A DNA stretch of 30,818 bases from Trichosphaerium sp. ATCC 40318 (Eukaryota; Discosea; Flabellinia; Trichosidae): contig JALMLS010000348.1 of the NCBI GenBank assembly GCA_038496445.1, positions 1 through 30,818 of the forward strand. Direction: 5' to 3'. Numbering within the stretch: position 1 is the first letter of the stretch; every line of letters begins with the position of its first letter. The translations under genes were made by a program, and so were the position numbers. This document shows positions 10,554-19,617 of this stretch, piece after piece. The notes beneath the pieces are model-generated. The model made no database searches. It was not told the origin of the DNA and saw nothing but the letters and a program-made list of their open reading frames with translations.

Positions 10554-11140
10554 CTTTGCCTGCCGACGTTTGGGTTAAATTAGAATAGACGTTCGCACTA
10601 AAAGGGCAATTCTTTGGCAGCTGTAAAACAGGTTTTTATTTACACATAACAATGGGTACACTAGCCACCACCACGAAGTCGAAGTACGAGATGGAGAGGA
10701 ATCTAGAAGTTTCGCTTGCTCAAAAAAACAGTGTAAACACTGTATTTTTGGCATTGCTGTGCGTAGGTGATGCTACGGTAGCAGTATTTTGACTTTTTGC
10801 AACAAAGAGAGCAAGGATAACAATACGGACTATAAGTCACGTCACAGTCTATGTAAACAATACGCTTGTTGACGGCTTTTATAAAGACTATTAAATAAAA
10901 AAAAAGAAACAATAACAATATGTCCTGTGGATTGCCGTCATAAGACCCTTATCACATTGGTTTGCTTTTGATCTCTGCACAAGTCATGTATAAATATCTT
11001 GTTTGTCCAAGTTTTAACGCCACACAATCCGTATTGTGATAATACAACATGCATATACCTGCAACTGAACAAAACCTAGCATAAAAATGAAACCAAAAAA
11101 ACTACCGTTAAAGAAAAGTCATGACTTTGCTTGTGGAGGA
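10554..11140. other. Region without a supportable gene
   Basis: A minus-strand open frame at 10703-10918 encodes a hydrophobic then Cys/Tyr-rich sequence, but nothing in it identifies a family. I see no exons, RNA genes or repeats here. Confidence 0.4.
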
Positions 11141-11153
11141 AGACCTAAAGCTG
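11141..11153 (+). repeat. Left target-site duplication of the retrotransposon (13 bp)
   Basis: AGACCTAAAGCTG occurs here and again at 13007-13019, immediately flanking the inserted element. Identity stops on both outer and inner sides, as expected for a target-site duplication. Confidence 0.85.
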
Positions 11154-13006
11154 TTGGGCAGACATAAATAGCTGTAACGAACGAAATATTATCTACACCC
11201 CTAATGTACGTAATAGCTGGTCACAACAGTTCACCAGATGGACTACAGAACAAATGGATAATGTAACAAAAACTAACAACTGGCTTATAATAGCCACAGA
11301 CGGTAGTTGTTACAGCAACGCAGAAGTGGATTGCCGAGCAGGTTATGGTGTTTTCCTGAGTGAAAACTATAAAATTAGTGGTGTAGTACCCTTTGATACC
11401 ACGCCTATCTTTGCAGAACTATATGCTATAGAAACTGCGCTGAAAACTATTCCTAGAGGATGCAAAGCTTTGCTAGGAACAGACTGTGTAGGAGCCAAAA
11501 GTCTTATTAAACAGTACAAACTAGCTAGCGTACATAGTAGGAAAAAACTGTCTTACAAAGCAATACTATATCGCATTCATAAAGCAATGGAGCTAGTCAA
11601 TGTAAAAATAGTATGGATACCAGCACACACAGACGATTTCGAAACAATATCAATCACAGAAACAAAGAAAGAACACTTCACTAAATTAAGAAACAAATAT
11701 GGAGAAGACGTAGTCAAAGCGTTAGTGAAAGGTAACAAGAACGCAGATACCCTAGCAAAACATGGTAGAGATGAAGAATCGGAAGAAGTTCCGTTATTTA
11801 ATAAGATAGGTAAAGGGCATAACACGTTTATAGTCAGCAAGAATGGTATGGTCACATACGGCAACTACCAAAAAGTTCGAAAAAATGAAAACCAAACATT
11901 CTGGGATAAAAGATGGATTACTGAATCTACAGGACCAGCTAAATACGAACGTATAGACATGCACACATCTAACTTAATATTTCAGAGGAATGAAGCTGAA
12001 TATGGAAGGGTACAAGACTTTATATTTCGGCTCAAGACAAATAACCTTAACCTGAACCAAAAACTTAATAGCATAGCTACAAATATAGGAACACCATCCA
12101 ACTACATAGAAAAATATATGACAGAAATGTATGATGATGATAAATGCGAATTATGTAACCTAGAAGAGGACGACGAAAGAGAAATAGAAGACGTAAAACA
12201 TTTCAACTACTGTGACCCAGAAAACACATTTTACTATTCAACTGGTGAAGTCATAGGTCAAGTAACACAACACCTCATAAACACAAAAGGCACCTTAGAA
12301 GGTATAGAGAAAGCAATTCCGATCACTGGACATTTAGAAAATAATGGATTTAAAAGCGTGCTAACTCCACTCTCCAAAGATCAAGACGAAAACAATACCC
12401 CACTACACGACCGAATTTTCAATCACACTAACTTATTCGTCAAATACAGAAACCCAAATAGGAAAATATCACCGGAATTATGGCTATTAGCCATACTAGG
12501 ATTCAACAAAAGAGAGTACACTAAACACCACTTTGCAATTACAGAATGTATGTACAGAGACTCGATGAAATACCCAACTTTCTACAACAAAAATACACTG
12601 GCGCTATTAAATGAAGAATACAACAAACAGCTAACACACTCTTGCTTTGGATACGCTACAGATTACACATTTCTTGGCCTATCTACACAATTCATTAGGG
12701 AATTAGATGTAGACAAATCCACCAATAGGCTACTCCGGAGGAGAGCGAAAGAGATGGCACATATGATACACCAAATAGAATTATATAAAAAGTATATAAT
12801 TAACAGGAAAGCAAATCATGCGATCAAACTTAAAAGAGTAAAAGAACGAGCGAGGAGGAACGGAGAGGAATATATGATCAACGAATACACATAACAAAAA
12901 AGTAAAGAGGACATTTCCCAGGCTAAGGCCTGTGTTGTACTATATATGTAACGCGAAATGTGCTCGACTAAAGTAAAACATAGTCAAATAAACCAAACAA
13001 ACAAAC
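11154..13006 (+). mobile_element. 5'-truncated non-LTR retrotransposon (LINE) insertion
   Basis: The 1853-bp unit lies between perfect 13-bp direct repeats. It begins abruptly inside an open frame, contains the C-terminal RNase H/zinc-finger part of a LINE ORF2, continues with about 110 bp of 3' UTR, and ends in an A-rich (CAAA)n tail (AAACCAAACAAACAAAC). Missing 5' sequence, an intact 3' end, a simple-repeat tail and variable-length TSDs are the hallmarks of target-primed reverse transcription. The intact frame and perfect TSDs imply a recent event. The reverse transcriptase and endonuclease are absent, so this copy cannot move by itself. Confidence 0.88.
11254..12894 (+). CDS. C-terminal LINE ORF2 fragment: RNase H domain and CCHC-type zinc finger
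   Basis: First ATG at 11254 gives 546 residues, but the frame is open back to the insertion junction at 11155, so the ATG is probably internal to a truncated ORF. RNase H catalytic residues are visible: Asp in TDGSCYS (about residue 16), Glu in FAELYA, Asp in LLGTDCVG, His in WIPAHTDD, and Asp in NKNADTLAKHG. The gap between the IPAH and NADTLA motifs is about 45 residues, longer than usual. At about residues 293-317 a CELC...HFNYC cluster matches the C-terminal LINE zinc finger. The remaining 220 residues are unrecognised, rich in Asn/Lys/Tyr and ending basic. No reverse transcriptase lies upstream in this insertion. Confidence 0.85.
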   Translation: MDNVTKTNNWLIIATDGSCYSNAEVDCRAGYGVFLSENYKISGVVPFDTTPIFAELYAIETALKTIPRGCKALLGTDCVGAKSLIKQYKLASVHSRKKLSYKAILYRIHKAMELVNVKIVWIPAHTDDFETISITETKKEHFTKLRNKYGEDVVKALVKGNKNADTLAKHGRDEESEEVPLFNKIGKGHNTFIVSKNGMVTYGNYQKVRKNENQTFWDKRWITESTGPAKYERIDMHTSNLIFQRNEAEYGRVQDFIFRLKTNNLNLNQKLNSIATNIGTPSNYIEKYMTEMYDDDKCELCNLEEDDEREIEDVKHFNYCDPENTFYYSTGEVIGQVTQHLINTKGTLEGIEKAIPITGHLENNGFKSVLTPLSKDQDENNTPLHDRIFNHTNLFVKYRNPNRKISPELWLLAILGFNKREYTKHHFAITECMYRDSMKYPTFYNKNTLALLNEEYNKQLTHSCFGYATDYTFLGLSTQFIRELDVDKSTNRLLRRRAKEMAHMIHQIELYKKYIINRKANHAIKLKRVKERARRNGEEYMINEYT

Positions 13007-13019
13007 AGACCTAAAGCTG
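13007..13019 (+). repeat. Right target-site duplication of the retrotransposon (13 bp)
   Basis: Exact copy of 11141-11153 directly after the (CAAA)n tail. Confidence 0.85.
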
Positions 13020-13246
13020 CAACAACACAGGAGTATTAGCCTTTGTTTGGCTTTTATTGTAGAGGTATCCCATTCGTAGGTGATAAGGGTTTACTGTTAC
13101 CTCGTGCAGCTCCGTTGTGGTTTTTAGTCTTTTCTCCATCACCCGTACTCAATACTCTACCTGGCGTCTATACAGAATATAAGGTATCCAAAATTTAATT
13201 TCTTGTGTAGCTTCTCATTTTTGTCAGTAGCACAGCTCATAACTAG

Positions 13247-13376
13247 ACAGCACCGAGTGATCCTTCTTTTGAGGCTCAAAACCGTTTGTTATTATGTCCT
13301 ATTTTGTTTTGAGGTTACAACGCTCATGGTGCATGCATATACAGTGCTGGCGTTGCGTTGAGTGGTATTGCAGAAC
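13247..13376 (+). repeat. Direct repeat, copy 1
   Basis: About 130 bp starting ACAGCACCGAGTGATCCTTC and ending ATTGCAGAAC, repeated at 13508-13640, offset 261 bp. Copies differ by scattered substitutions and small indels. No coding function is seen; it is probably an old local tandem duplication. Confidence 0.75.
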
Positions 13377-13507
13377 TGGTTGGTTTTTTTTTGTGTCTAA
13401 TAGTCACACACGCGTGCTGAGGGTTGCTACAGTGTTAGTTGAGCACCAAAGCTCAAAGGCGTTTTGTTGCAAGTCACAAGTTGCTTTACGCATGCAACTG
13501 GTCACGT

Positions 13508-13640
13508 ACAGCACCGAGTGATCCTTCTTTGAGGCTCGCTCAAAAACCACTTGCTATTATTCCTATTTTGTTTTGAGGATACAACGCTCACGGTGCACGC
13601 ATATACAGTGCTGAGATTGCGTTTAGTTTTATTGCAGAAC
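13508..13640 (+). repeat. Direct repeat, copy 2
   Basis: Mate of 13247-13376, with the same ends and order of conserved blocks (GTGATCCTTCTTTGAGGCTC, TATACAGTGCTG). Confidence 0.75.
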
Positions 13641-14679
13641 GCTATTATTGTAAAATAGTTGTAAACGCCTTTTCGAACGTTTTGCAATTTTTTTCTGCCT
13701 GGTCACAACTTTAACTTCGGTAATGCTGCTTCTACCTAAATCGTAAGCCTGATGCATTGAACACTGCAAGCACAAATTCGTTGATGGAATCAATAATCAC
13801 TTTTTTGGTATTTTCTTGCTTAAAACGTACTTCACACCTAAACTATCGTTGAGGATTACGCTTACCTAATCTTTGTGTACTTGATATGTTTTGTTGTGGA
13901 TTTGTCCTTCCAGAACATGTGTAAGTAGAAACATTCGTTGCTCACGTGAAAGTTTAAAACTGTATGTTTACAGAATGATAATTTTGTTTGTGGTTGCAAT
14001 CACCAACATACTTTATGTAAATAAAGCCCTTAGTACGTTCTATATGTACTTTCTACAGTATCAATAACACTGAGTTTAGAAGCATTTTCACAACGCTACT
14101 TCTACATACTTCTTTTATGCGTTGCCTAATACAGACGTACGTACAGTGTCTGTCAGGCTTACATCGTAATTGCAAAGAAAGAAAGACATCAAGCACGTTG
14201 CCTACTAGGCGGAGTGTAATTGTGAAGTTTGCTACTTCAAGATATACAGAAGTCTTCTCGTCCTAGTTCATTTGTTTTCGTATGTTACTTTCCATTCCAA
14301 GGATGACTCAAAGACTCGTAATCATTGTACTGGCACATATTAATATTATCAGTATGTTACATAGATAACTGGCATCACTCCTAAAGAGAAAGTAATGATA
14401 CCTGAAGGAATTTACACGTGCAAAAGTCAGGCTGCACAAATGTGTATTGGAAATCTGTTGACTTGAGTTCCAACAACAATCTTGTTTCTACAAGTTTCTT
14501 ACACGGTGTAATGAGTGACATGTGATTTCGGCCAATCTCACCACCTTTGATGTGCAGTATTGGTTCACCAAACACAAAGATTTAATAGTTTATTAGTACA
14601 TAGAGTTGGTGAGTAAGCCAAGATTGCCCAAAGTTTTTGTCGTTTGTACAATGGCAAGTCAAATCTTCAAATCTATCTT
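13641..14679. other. Region without a firmly supported gene
   Basis: The best coding-like segment is 14400-14575 (-), an open stretch reading GGEIGRNHMSLITPCKKL and then a Thr/Phe-rich sequence ending at a possible donor. I do not recognise it and cannot link it to other exons. The rest looks non-coding. CACGTG occurs at 13943 (as TCACGTGA) and 14415. Confidence 0.4.
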
Positions 14680-15279
14680 TTAGGTTTCCTGAACAACACG
14701 CATGGCCCCTTCCATGTTGAATAGCTGCATCACTCTGAAAGGAAATACTACCTCTTTTAGTGCCTTATTATTGAAAAAAAAGATCAGTAACACACTGTTA
14801 AAGGCCACTTGTTTAAACAATGTACTGGTACATAGTAAGCGATTACCATTACTGTTGTTATCAATAACACTAATAATATTGCAATACCACCAATTGAATA
14901 CTTCCACCAATCGTGCGAACATATGTTTTTGACATTGATAGTAAGTGAAAACTTGGTCGGATATGACTGTTGTTCCGCCATAGTTTTGATACACTTGTCT
15001 ATGAAAAACTTGTACTTTTGAAAACCCGCCTGGGTTCCAGAAGGACTGAATCAACCTAAGCGATTATAAACTGAAGAATAGTAATAGGGGTACCTGTAAT
15101 GTTCACTCGCCCTCCTTGACGGAAAGTAATGGTTTGGTTTGGCCTGAGGCTGTTGCCATTCAATACTATCACTATGGTTATCTATGCTCAAAGGAAATTC
15201 CACAGTTGAGGGCGTTTGCTCGGGAGCATTTGTGGGAGTTCGAGTAGGCGTAAGAGTAGGAGTTTCAAGTGGTGGTACA
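14680..15279 (-). pseudogene. Broken paralogue of the LamG membrane protein (C-terminal part)
   Basis: On the minus strand the order is the same as the C-terminal half of the gene at 24167-26196: a Pro/Thr linker (TPTLTPTRTPTNAP), the block NQTITFRQGGRVNITG, an intron at the identical position, FSPSGT, KFSLTINV...CSHDWW, a single membrane span ending AYYVP, another intron at the identical position, and a basic tail (FPFRVMQLFN). Damage: the linker and the TFRQGG block are one base out of frame, with stop codons in the block's frame, and TGA stands where the intact copy has Cys (GCFNPSG). The LamG part is missing; LINE debris lies directly upstream. About 50 residues of ectodomain between FSPSGT and the span are also absent. 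Confidence 0.8.
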
Positions 15280-15413
15280 CTAAAGAAAATCAGGAAGGTA
15301 CACAAGAAATGATAAGCAGCTTACTAGTCTATTAGTTCTATATGTGCTTCGTTTTCAATGTTGAAACAAGAACGCCTTTTCAATGATTTAGTTTCCTTTT
15401 TTTTTTCTTTTTT

Positions 15414-16510
15414 TTTTGTCACTCTTGAAGAGTGTTTTTACAATGCAATAGATTGCAACCAAGTCAAGTATGACTTTTCCTTCATAGACTTTCAAAAGCC
15501 TTCGAATCTGTCGATACTGCGTTCTCTCAGGCACTACAAAGTGCCGCCAGTCTTTGTGCGTATAGTTGCACAGTGTCTCAGTGACACAAAATTTCAAGTG
15601 TACGTGAATCGTACACTTAGTGAGCCGTTCCAAGTGGCACGAGGGGTGAAAAAGGTGATCCTTTGTCGCCTACTTTGTTTATCTTAACCCTTCAGCCGAT
15701 TCTTCATTGCTTGAAGATAACATGGATGGATTTCATTGTTTGTGTTTCGTCCTCTGAAGAGAACATTGGTGCTGTTAAAGGCGCCCTCAAAGTAGCTAAA
15801 GCTACTACAGGTCTGACTGCTAATCCTTCAAAATGGTGTATATCCAACTTGGATAATCCAGCCTTTAATAAGGTAACCTCCGCTGTTTATCTCGGCACTA
15901 CTTTTACAAATTGTGAAAAAAATATAGGTCTCAAAAATACTATTTGGAACATAGTTGATAAACTCAACAACAAAGTTTCCAGGTGGAAAAGCGTCACTAG
16001 AACGTTGGTGTCCAAAAAGGCAATTTACACAACATACTCTATCTCTTTATTCACATTTCTTTCGGTTGGTTAAAGCTACTCCAAGTCAAACAGGAGCGAT
16101 CCGTAAAGCCACGGTCAATCTTTTCTTTGGTTCGAAATTTCGGTGTACCAGATAGGATCTTCAACAACAGTGGAAAGTGTGGTTTTGATCTCATAGACCC
16201 CAAACGTTTCAATCTCGCACTATTGGCCACTCATTGGGAAGAATTCTTGTATGCGTATGGATCTAAACCGTACCATGGCCAATGGAACCAGTGGTTTAAT
16301 TATCATGTGATGTGGAGTAGTGGTAAAGCTTCATACCATTTTTCAGTATGTAAAGAAGCGTGGATAGAAACAAGAAGCACAAAGGGCTTACAGAAGCCCA
16401 AATGTACGTATTGGTTCTCAAAAGAATTTCTTTTCATCTTGTTTCTAAAGGACTTTGGTCCAATATTAGTATTGATCAAAGAGCGCAGTTGTTGAAGCTC
16501 ATTTAAGCGA
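15414..16510 (+). pseudogene. Decayed LINE reverse transcriptase
   Basis: Several frames together spell a non-LTR RT: FIDFQK, then (shifted) KAFESVDT, then YKVPPVFVRIVAQCLSDTKF, the palm motif GDPLSPTLFILTLQPI after another frameshift, and FIVCVSSSEE. The catalytic YADD position reads TWMD, so it is inactive. Downstream are TANPSKWCI and, after further shifts, GFDLIDPKRFNLALLATHWE, typical of the post-RT region. At least three frameshifts exist. It lacks any relation in frame or ends to the RNase H element at 11154, so it is probably a different and older insertion. Confidence 0.85.
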
Positions 16511-16649
16511 ATCTACATTTGGAAACCTGACACTTCCAACATTGTCAATACTAGAATTCGCCATCGTCAGCTGTACACAAAGAACTATAAAGCTTCTAAT
16601 AAATAGAAAGCATATTAACAACATAACAAACGATAACGACATTCCACAT

Positions 16650-16747
16650 TTCCAATTTGAATGCGCTGCACTTGTTGTGTTAGTACCAAAGAAAGATGGT
16701 TCTAAACGATTTTATGAGATATGGTTTATTACTTGAAAAAAAAAAAA
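16650..16747 (+). pseudogene. Ty3/gypsy-like reverse transcriptase scrap
   Basis: The open stretch reads FECAALVVLVPKKDGSKRF, matching the start of the LTR-retrotransposon RT domain (SPVVLVxKKDGSxRFCVDY). It then loses similarity (YEIW instead of C-V-D-Y) and ends in TGA and an A-run at 16735-16747. At about 30 codons, it is only a fragment. Confidence 0.5.
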
Positions 16748-16752
16748 CTCAC

Positions 16753-17129
16753 AATTATCATAACGCCCTTCCGTTATGAATGAATAATTTGAATATTCAA
16801 ATACAGCCTACATTCACAAATATTCACGACTAAAAAAATTCATTCATTATTCATGCACATAGTAAACGGTCGAAAATTGTGCAATTTGATGGCTGATTTT
16901 GACTGGATTTGTGGGTTTTGGCGTTCTGTTGACTATTCCGATTCGGTTTTCAAACGCACCTTGTTGAATCTATCCATTTGGAACATCGCCAGGTGCTACA
17001 AACCAAAAGCTCCTCAACTTCCTGACTCACCAAACACCCCATGAATATTCATGAATGAATATTAATGAATATGGCTTACAGGACAATGAATATTGCTTGT
17101 ATTCATAACAGAAGGGCGTTAAATTATCA
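16753..17129 (+). mobile_element. hAT-like MITE with 8-bp target-site duplication
   Basis: The element proper is 16761-17121 (361 bp). Its ends are 21-bp inverted repeats, TAACGCCCTTC(C/T)GTTATGAAT, with one mismatch. It is flanked by identical 8-bp duplications AATTATCA at 16753-16760 and 17122-17129. Subterminal regions are full of GAATATTCA/ATTCA motifs in both orientations, as in hAT transposase-binding regions. An 8-bp TSD is characteristic of hAT transposons. There is no transposase ORF, so it is non-autonomous. It sits between LINE/Ty3 debris and the alliinase-like fragment. Confidence 0.88.
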
Positions 17130-17203
17130 CACAGGATATAACATGATCATTCAAGTCTGCTCACTTTCTTGACAAACCTTTCAAACAAACCTTACTAATG
17201 TTC

Positions 17204-18189
17204 TCCAGGCATATGCACTGAGAAACCTTCAGGTTGGTAAGTCCATGAAGTATTTCTACTGAAAATACTGTACGGCTTTGGCTACCCTTGATATTGGTAA
17301 ATACAATCTAGCCATACCTCCTTTCAACAAATTAATCTCAGCACTGTGCATAATGCGAAAAACCAAGCCAAAAAAAGAAACATGTGAGATAACCAATACG
17401 CCAAGTTTCTTATTATTCACCCAAAATCAAATATTACATACCGAGGTAGTCCCATGATGTGACAGAAACCGTTGAGGTTCATTAACGTACAGAATAGGAC
17501 TTGTGTAGTTCACAATTTGGTTGGCTGGGTACATCCACAGGTGATGTTTTCAGCAAGAAAGTTAAGGTATATATTCTAGTCAAAAAGCAAGCCAACATTG
17601 TTCTCTCAGGCGATTCTTAAAGAGTTCTGGGATGGAGTACTTTTGGCAAGCGCAGAGAATCCAAACAGTGGGTTCGAAATTGAATCAACTCCAAATACTT
17701 GTTACTTATGGTGAATCATTAAATGACTACAAATGATGATCGTTTGTAGGTTGAAATGCAACGACTATACGAGCACCGAGTGTTATGATGTATTTGATGG
17801 ACAAGGAATAGTAGGCCAAAAAGGTGATGTGTTTGGTATGGGTATGTAAAAACCTTTTTTTTTACGACACTATTCTTAAGATTATTGTAACACATGACAA
17901 TTGTAAACGCTTTGTTACAACTTACTGTATAAGTCTACAACTGAAAACATCACTCGGCTAATCAAGCATTTACAACTATTCTATTTGTTGAGTTTTTGTT
18001 TAACTAACCACGTGACTAGGTGATCCAGAATTAAAGCCTGGATACTTTAGAATAAACCTCACACTTGAGAAGACAGGTCTATTACTTGTAAGAGATCGTG
18101 TCATTGAAATATTTAAAGGAAATACTACTCAAGTGTTTCCATACTCAAACATGGTTCAAGATGATGACTTCTTGTTGAGTGTCGGGTAA
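17204..18189 (+). pseudogene. Alliinase/tryptophan-aminotransferase-like (PLP fold I) gene fragment, C-terminal domain
   Basis: Exons 17498-17566, 17610-17710, 17750-17841 and 18020-18189 join in perfect phase and end at TAA, with AATAAA at 18214. The protein reads SSQFGWLGTS...DVFSKKVK (compare SRxGWA after the PLP lysine), then CYLWLKC, GIVGQKGDVFGMG and GYFRINLTLEK, closely following the Alliinase_C pattern of WLKC, G-I-x-G-x-x-G-x-x-FG and YVRxSL. These enzymes use PLP for C-S lysis or transamination. A possible earlier exon starts at 17204. The large domain with the PLP lysine is absent upstream, where a MITE and retroelement debris lie, so it is probably truncated. Its first exons lie in the 448-bp inverted repeat. 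Confidence 0.6.
17243..17690 (+). repeat. Arm B of the 448-bp inverted duplication (mate 4285-4733)
   Basis: It matches the reverse complement of 4285-4733 at about 98%. Unlike arm A, this arm continues in phase into downstream exons of the alliinase-like fragment, so it is the likely source copy. The two arms face each other across 12.5 kb that contains two genes, the tRNA-like sequence and most mobile elements of the window. Confidence 0.9.
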
Positions 18190-18457
18190 ACATCTCAAAA
18201 AAAACTCATTAGTAATAAAGAACTTTGAACCTTCACAATGCTAGTGTTTGTTGTACACATAATAATTGAATGGGTGCAACAAGAATAGAACTGCTGCTTG
18301 TCTTGAAACCCTAAGTACTTATTTTATTAATTATATGAGACCTGTGACTCTAAGCCAAGGCGTGCTCTATGTCTATCAATTGCATGTATCTTTTGTAGTG
18401 TTACTTTCTGTCGACTATCACGTGGTTTTTTTGTATAAACCAATGACCTCACCTCCT

Positions 18458-19090
18458 TTAGTAGTAAGGAATCCAAGTTATACCATATGCCTCAACGTAT
18501 TCTTTTGTAATAAGGGTTTCATGACTCTCGAGTGTTTTGAGAGAAGTCAAGTGTTTCAAACAATCGTTTGTAATCGAAGAACAAAAAAAAAAGTATCAAA
18601 TGTTCAAGATTGATCAAATGCTTGAAAACAGAGTCTGTTACTTCAGAACAATTATTCAAACGTAACTTCTTGACATTGACCAATGATTTGAGTCCATCAT
18701 CTGTTATTGATTGTCCTTTGAAAATAGTAACAGTGTGGACATTACCAAGGTGTTCGAAACACCAGTTTTCTGGGACATTATTGTAATTTCATGTGCGTCT
18801 TTGAGTGCCTTTATTCCTTTACCTCTAATATTCGGACAGTTCCATATATTAATTGTGTGTACACCTCTGAGTGCAGTTAATGAATCATCTGTTATCTTTG
18901 TGGAAGCCAAGTCAATATGGTGTGCTTGCCTCCTTGTACTAATGTAAGGATACCTGAGTCTGTAATGTTTGATTCTCTCAAACTTATTGACTTAACACCA
19001 GAAAGGCAACTCAACTCATCACGTGATAGATCCAACCAACACAATCGTTGTGTTTTTCAGAAACGGACTGCCTTTGAGAACGCTACATTC
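18458..19090 (-). pseudogene. F-box/LRR pseudogene
   Basis: The minus strand gives LRRs of the same class as the gene at 8195-9436: LKGSPFLKNT near the N-terminal side, LSGVKSISLRESNITDSGI, then STKITDDSLTALRGVHTI, and finally GQSITDDGLKSLVNVKKL and SSITNDCLKHLTSLKTLE. These lie in at least three different frames with an in-frame TGA after the first block; one shift is at a long T-run. The end is TAA at 18458-18460. Repeats are more diverged from one another than in the intact gene. CACGTG occurs at 19020; others flank it at 18419 and 19134. Confidence 0.75.
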
Positions 19091-19617
19091 TGATTTCATA
19101 AACGCCAATTTTATTGCGAATGATGTTATTAATCACGTGAGAAACTGTAGATGCGTTAATACGTTGTTTTTTGTTTAAATGGCAAAAATGAGCACTAATG
19201 CCTCTGGTGTCAAATCGTCAAGTGATTTCTCTTGGTTCGCGTGCACCAAACTTCGTTTGCTTTGATGCATACCAGCCTGCAGTTTGTGACTTTGTGAAAC
19301 AAAGAAAAACATTGACATCACATTTTTTTGCTCTGATGCTCACAAGTAGTTTTGAAATCAAAGGTTTGTTGATTACCTCACTCGTGATGCTCTAGCTACC
19401 AGACCAAAAATTGTTGTACTTGATGTTTCTTGTGTTCCACTAGAAGACAAATTTAATATCTATTTTTACTAAAGACTTGGTTACTGATAAGAGCGTAGTG
19501 GTACTGTATGATTAGATACAAACTACCAATTAAACAAAATAGTTAATTCATTTCCAAAATAGTGGATTGTTTACAATATCAAAGAGGTTACACTAGGTGT
19601 TACGAAGAGGAAAACTC
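19091..19617. other. Region with unassigned open stretches
   Basis: Two plus-strand stretches look coding but do not join in phase: 19198-19366 (ISLGSRAPNFVCFDAYQP) and about 19364-19472 (FVDYLTRDALATRPKIVVLD). They could be a gene relic; I cannot name a family. Nothing else is seen. Confidence 0.35.

Noticed and set aside
15000-15060. TGA decoded as Cys or selenocysteine
   Set aside because: The TGA falls at a conserved Cys position, but the same locus has a frame break and other stops, and all intact genes here use TGA/TAA/TAG as normal stops.
18266-18613. 115-codon plus-strand open frame
   Set aside because: It overlaps the LRR pseudogene on the other strand and shows no domain.
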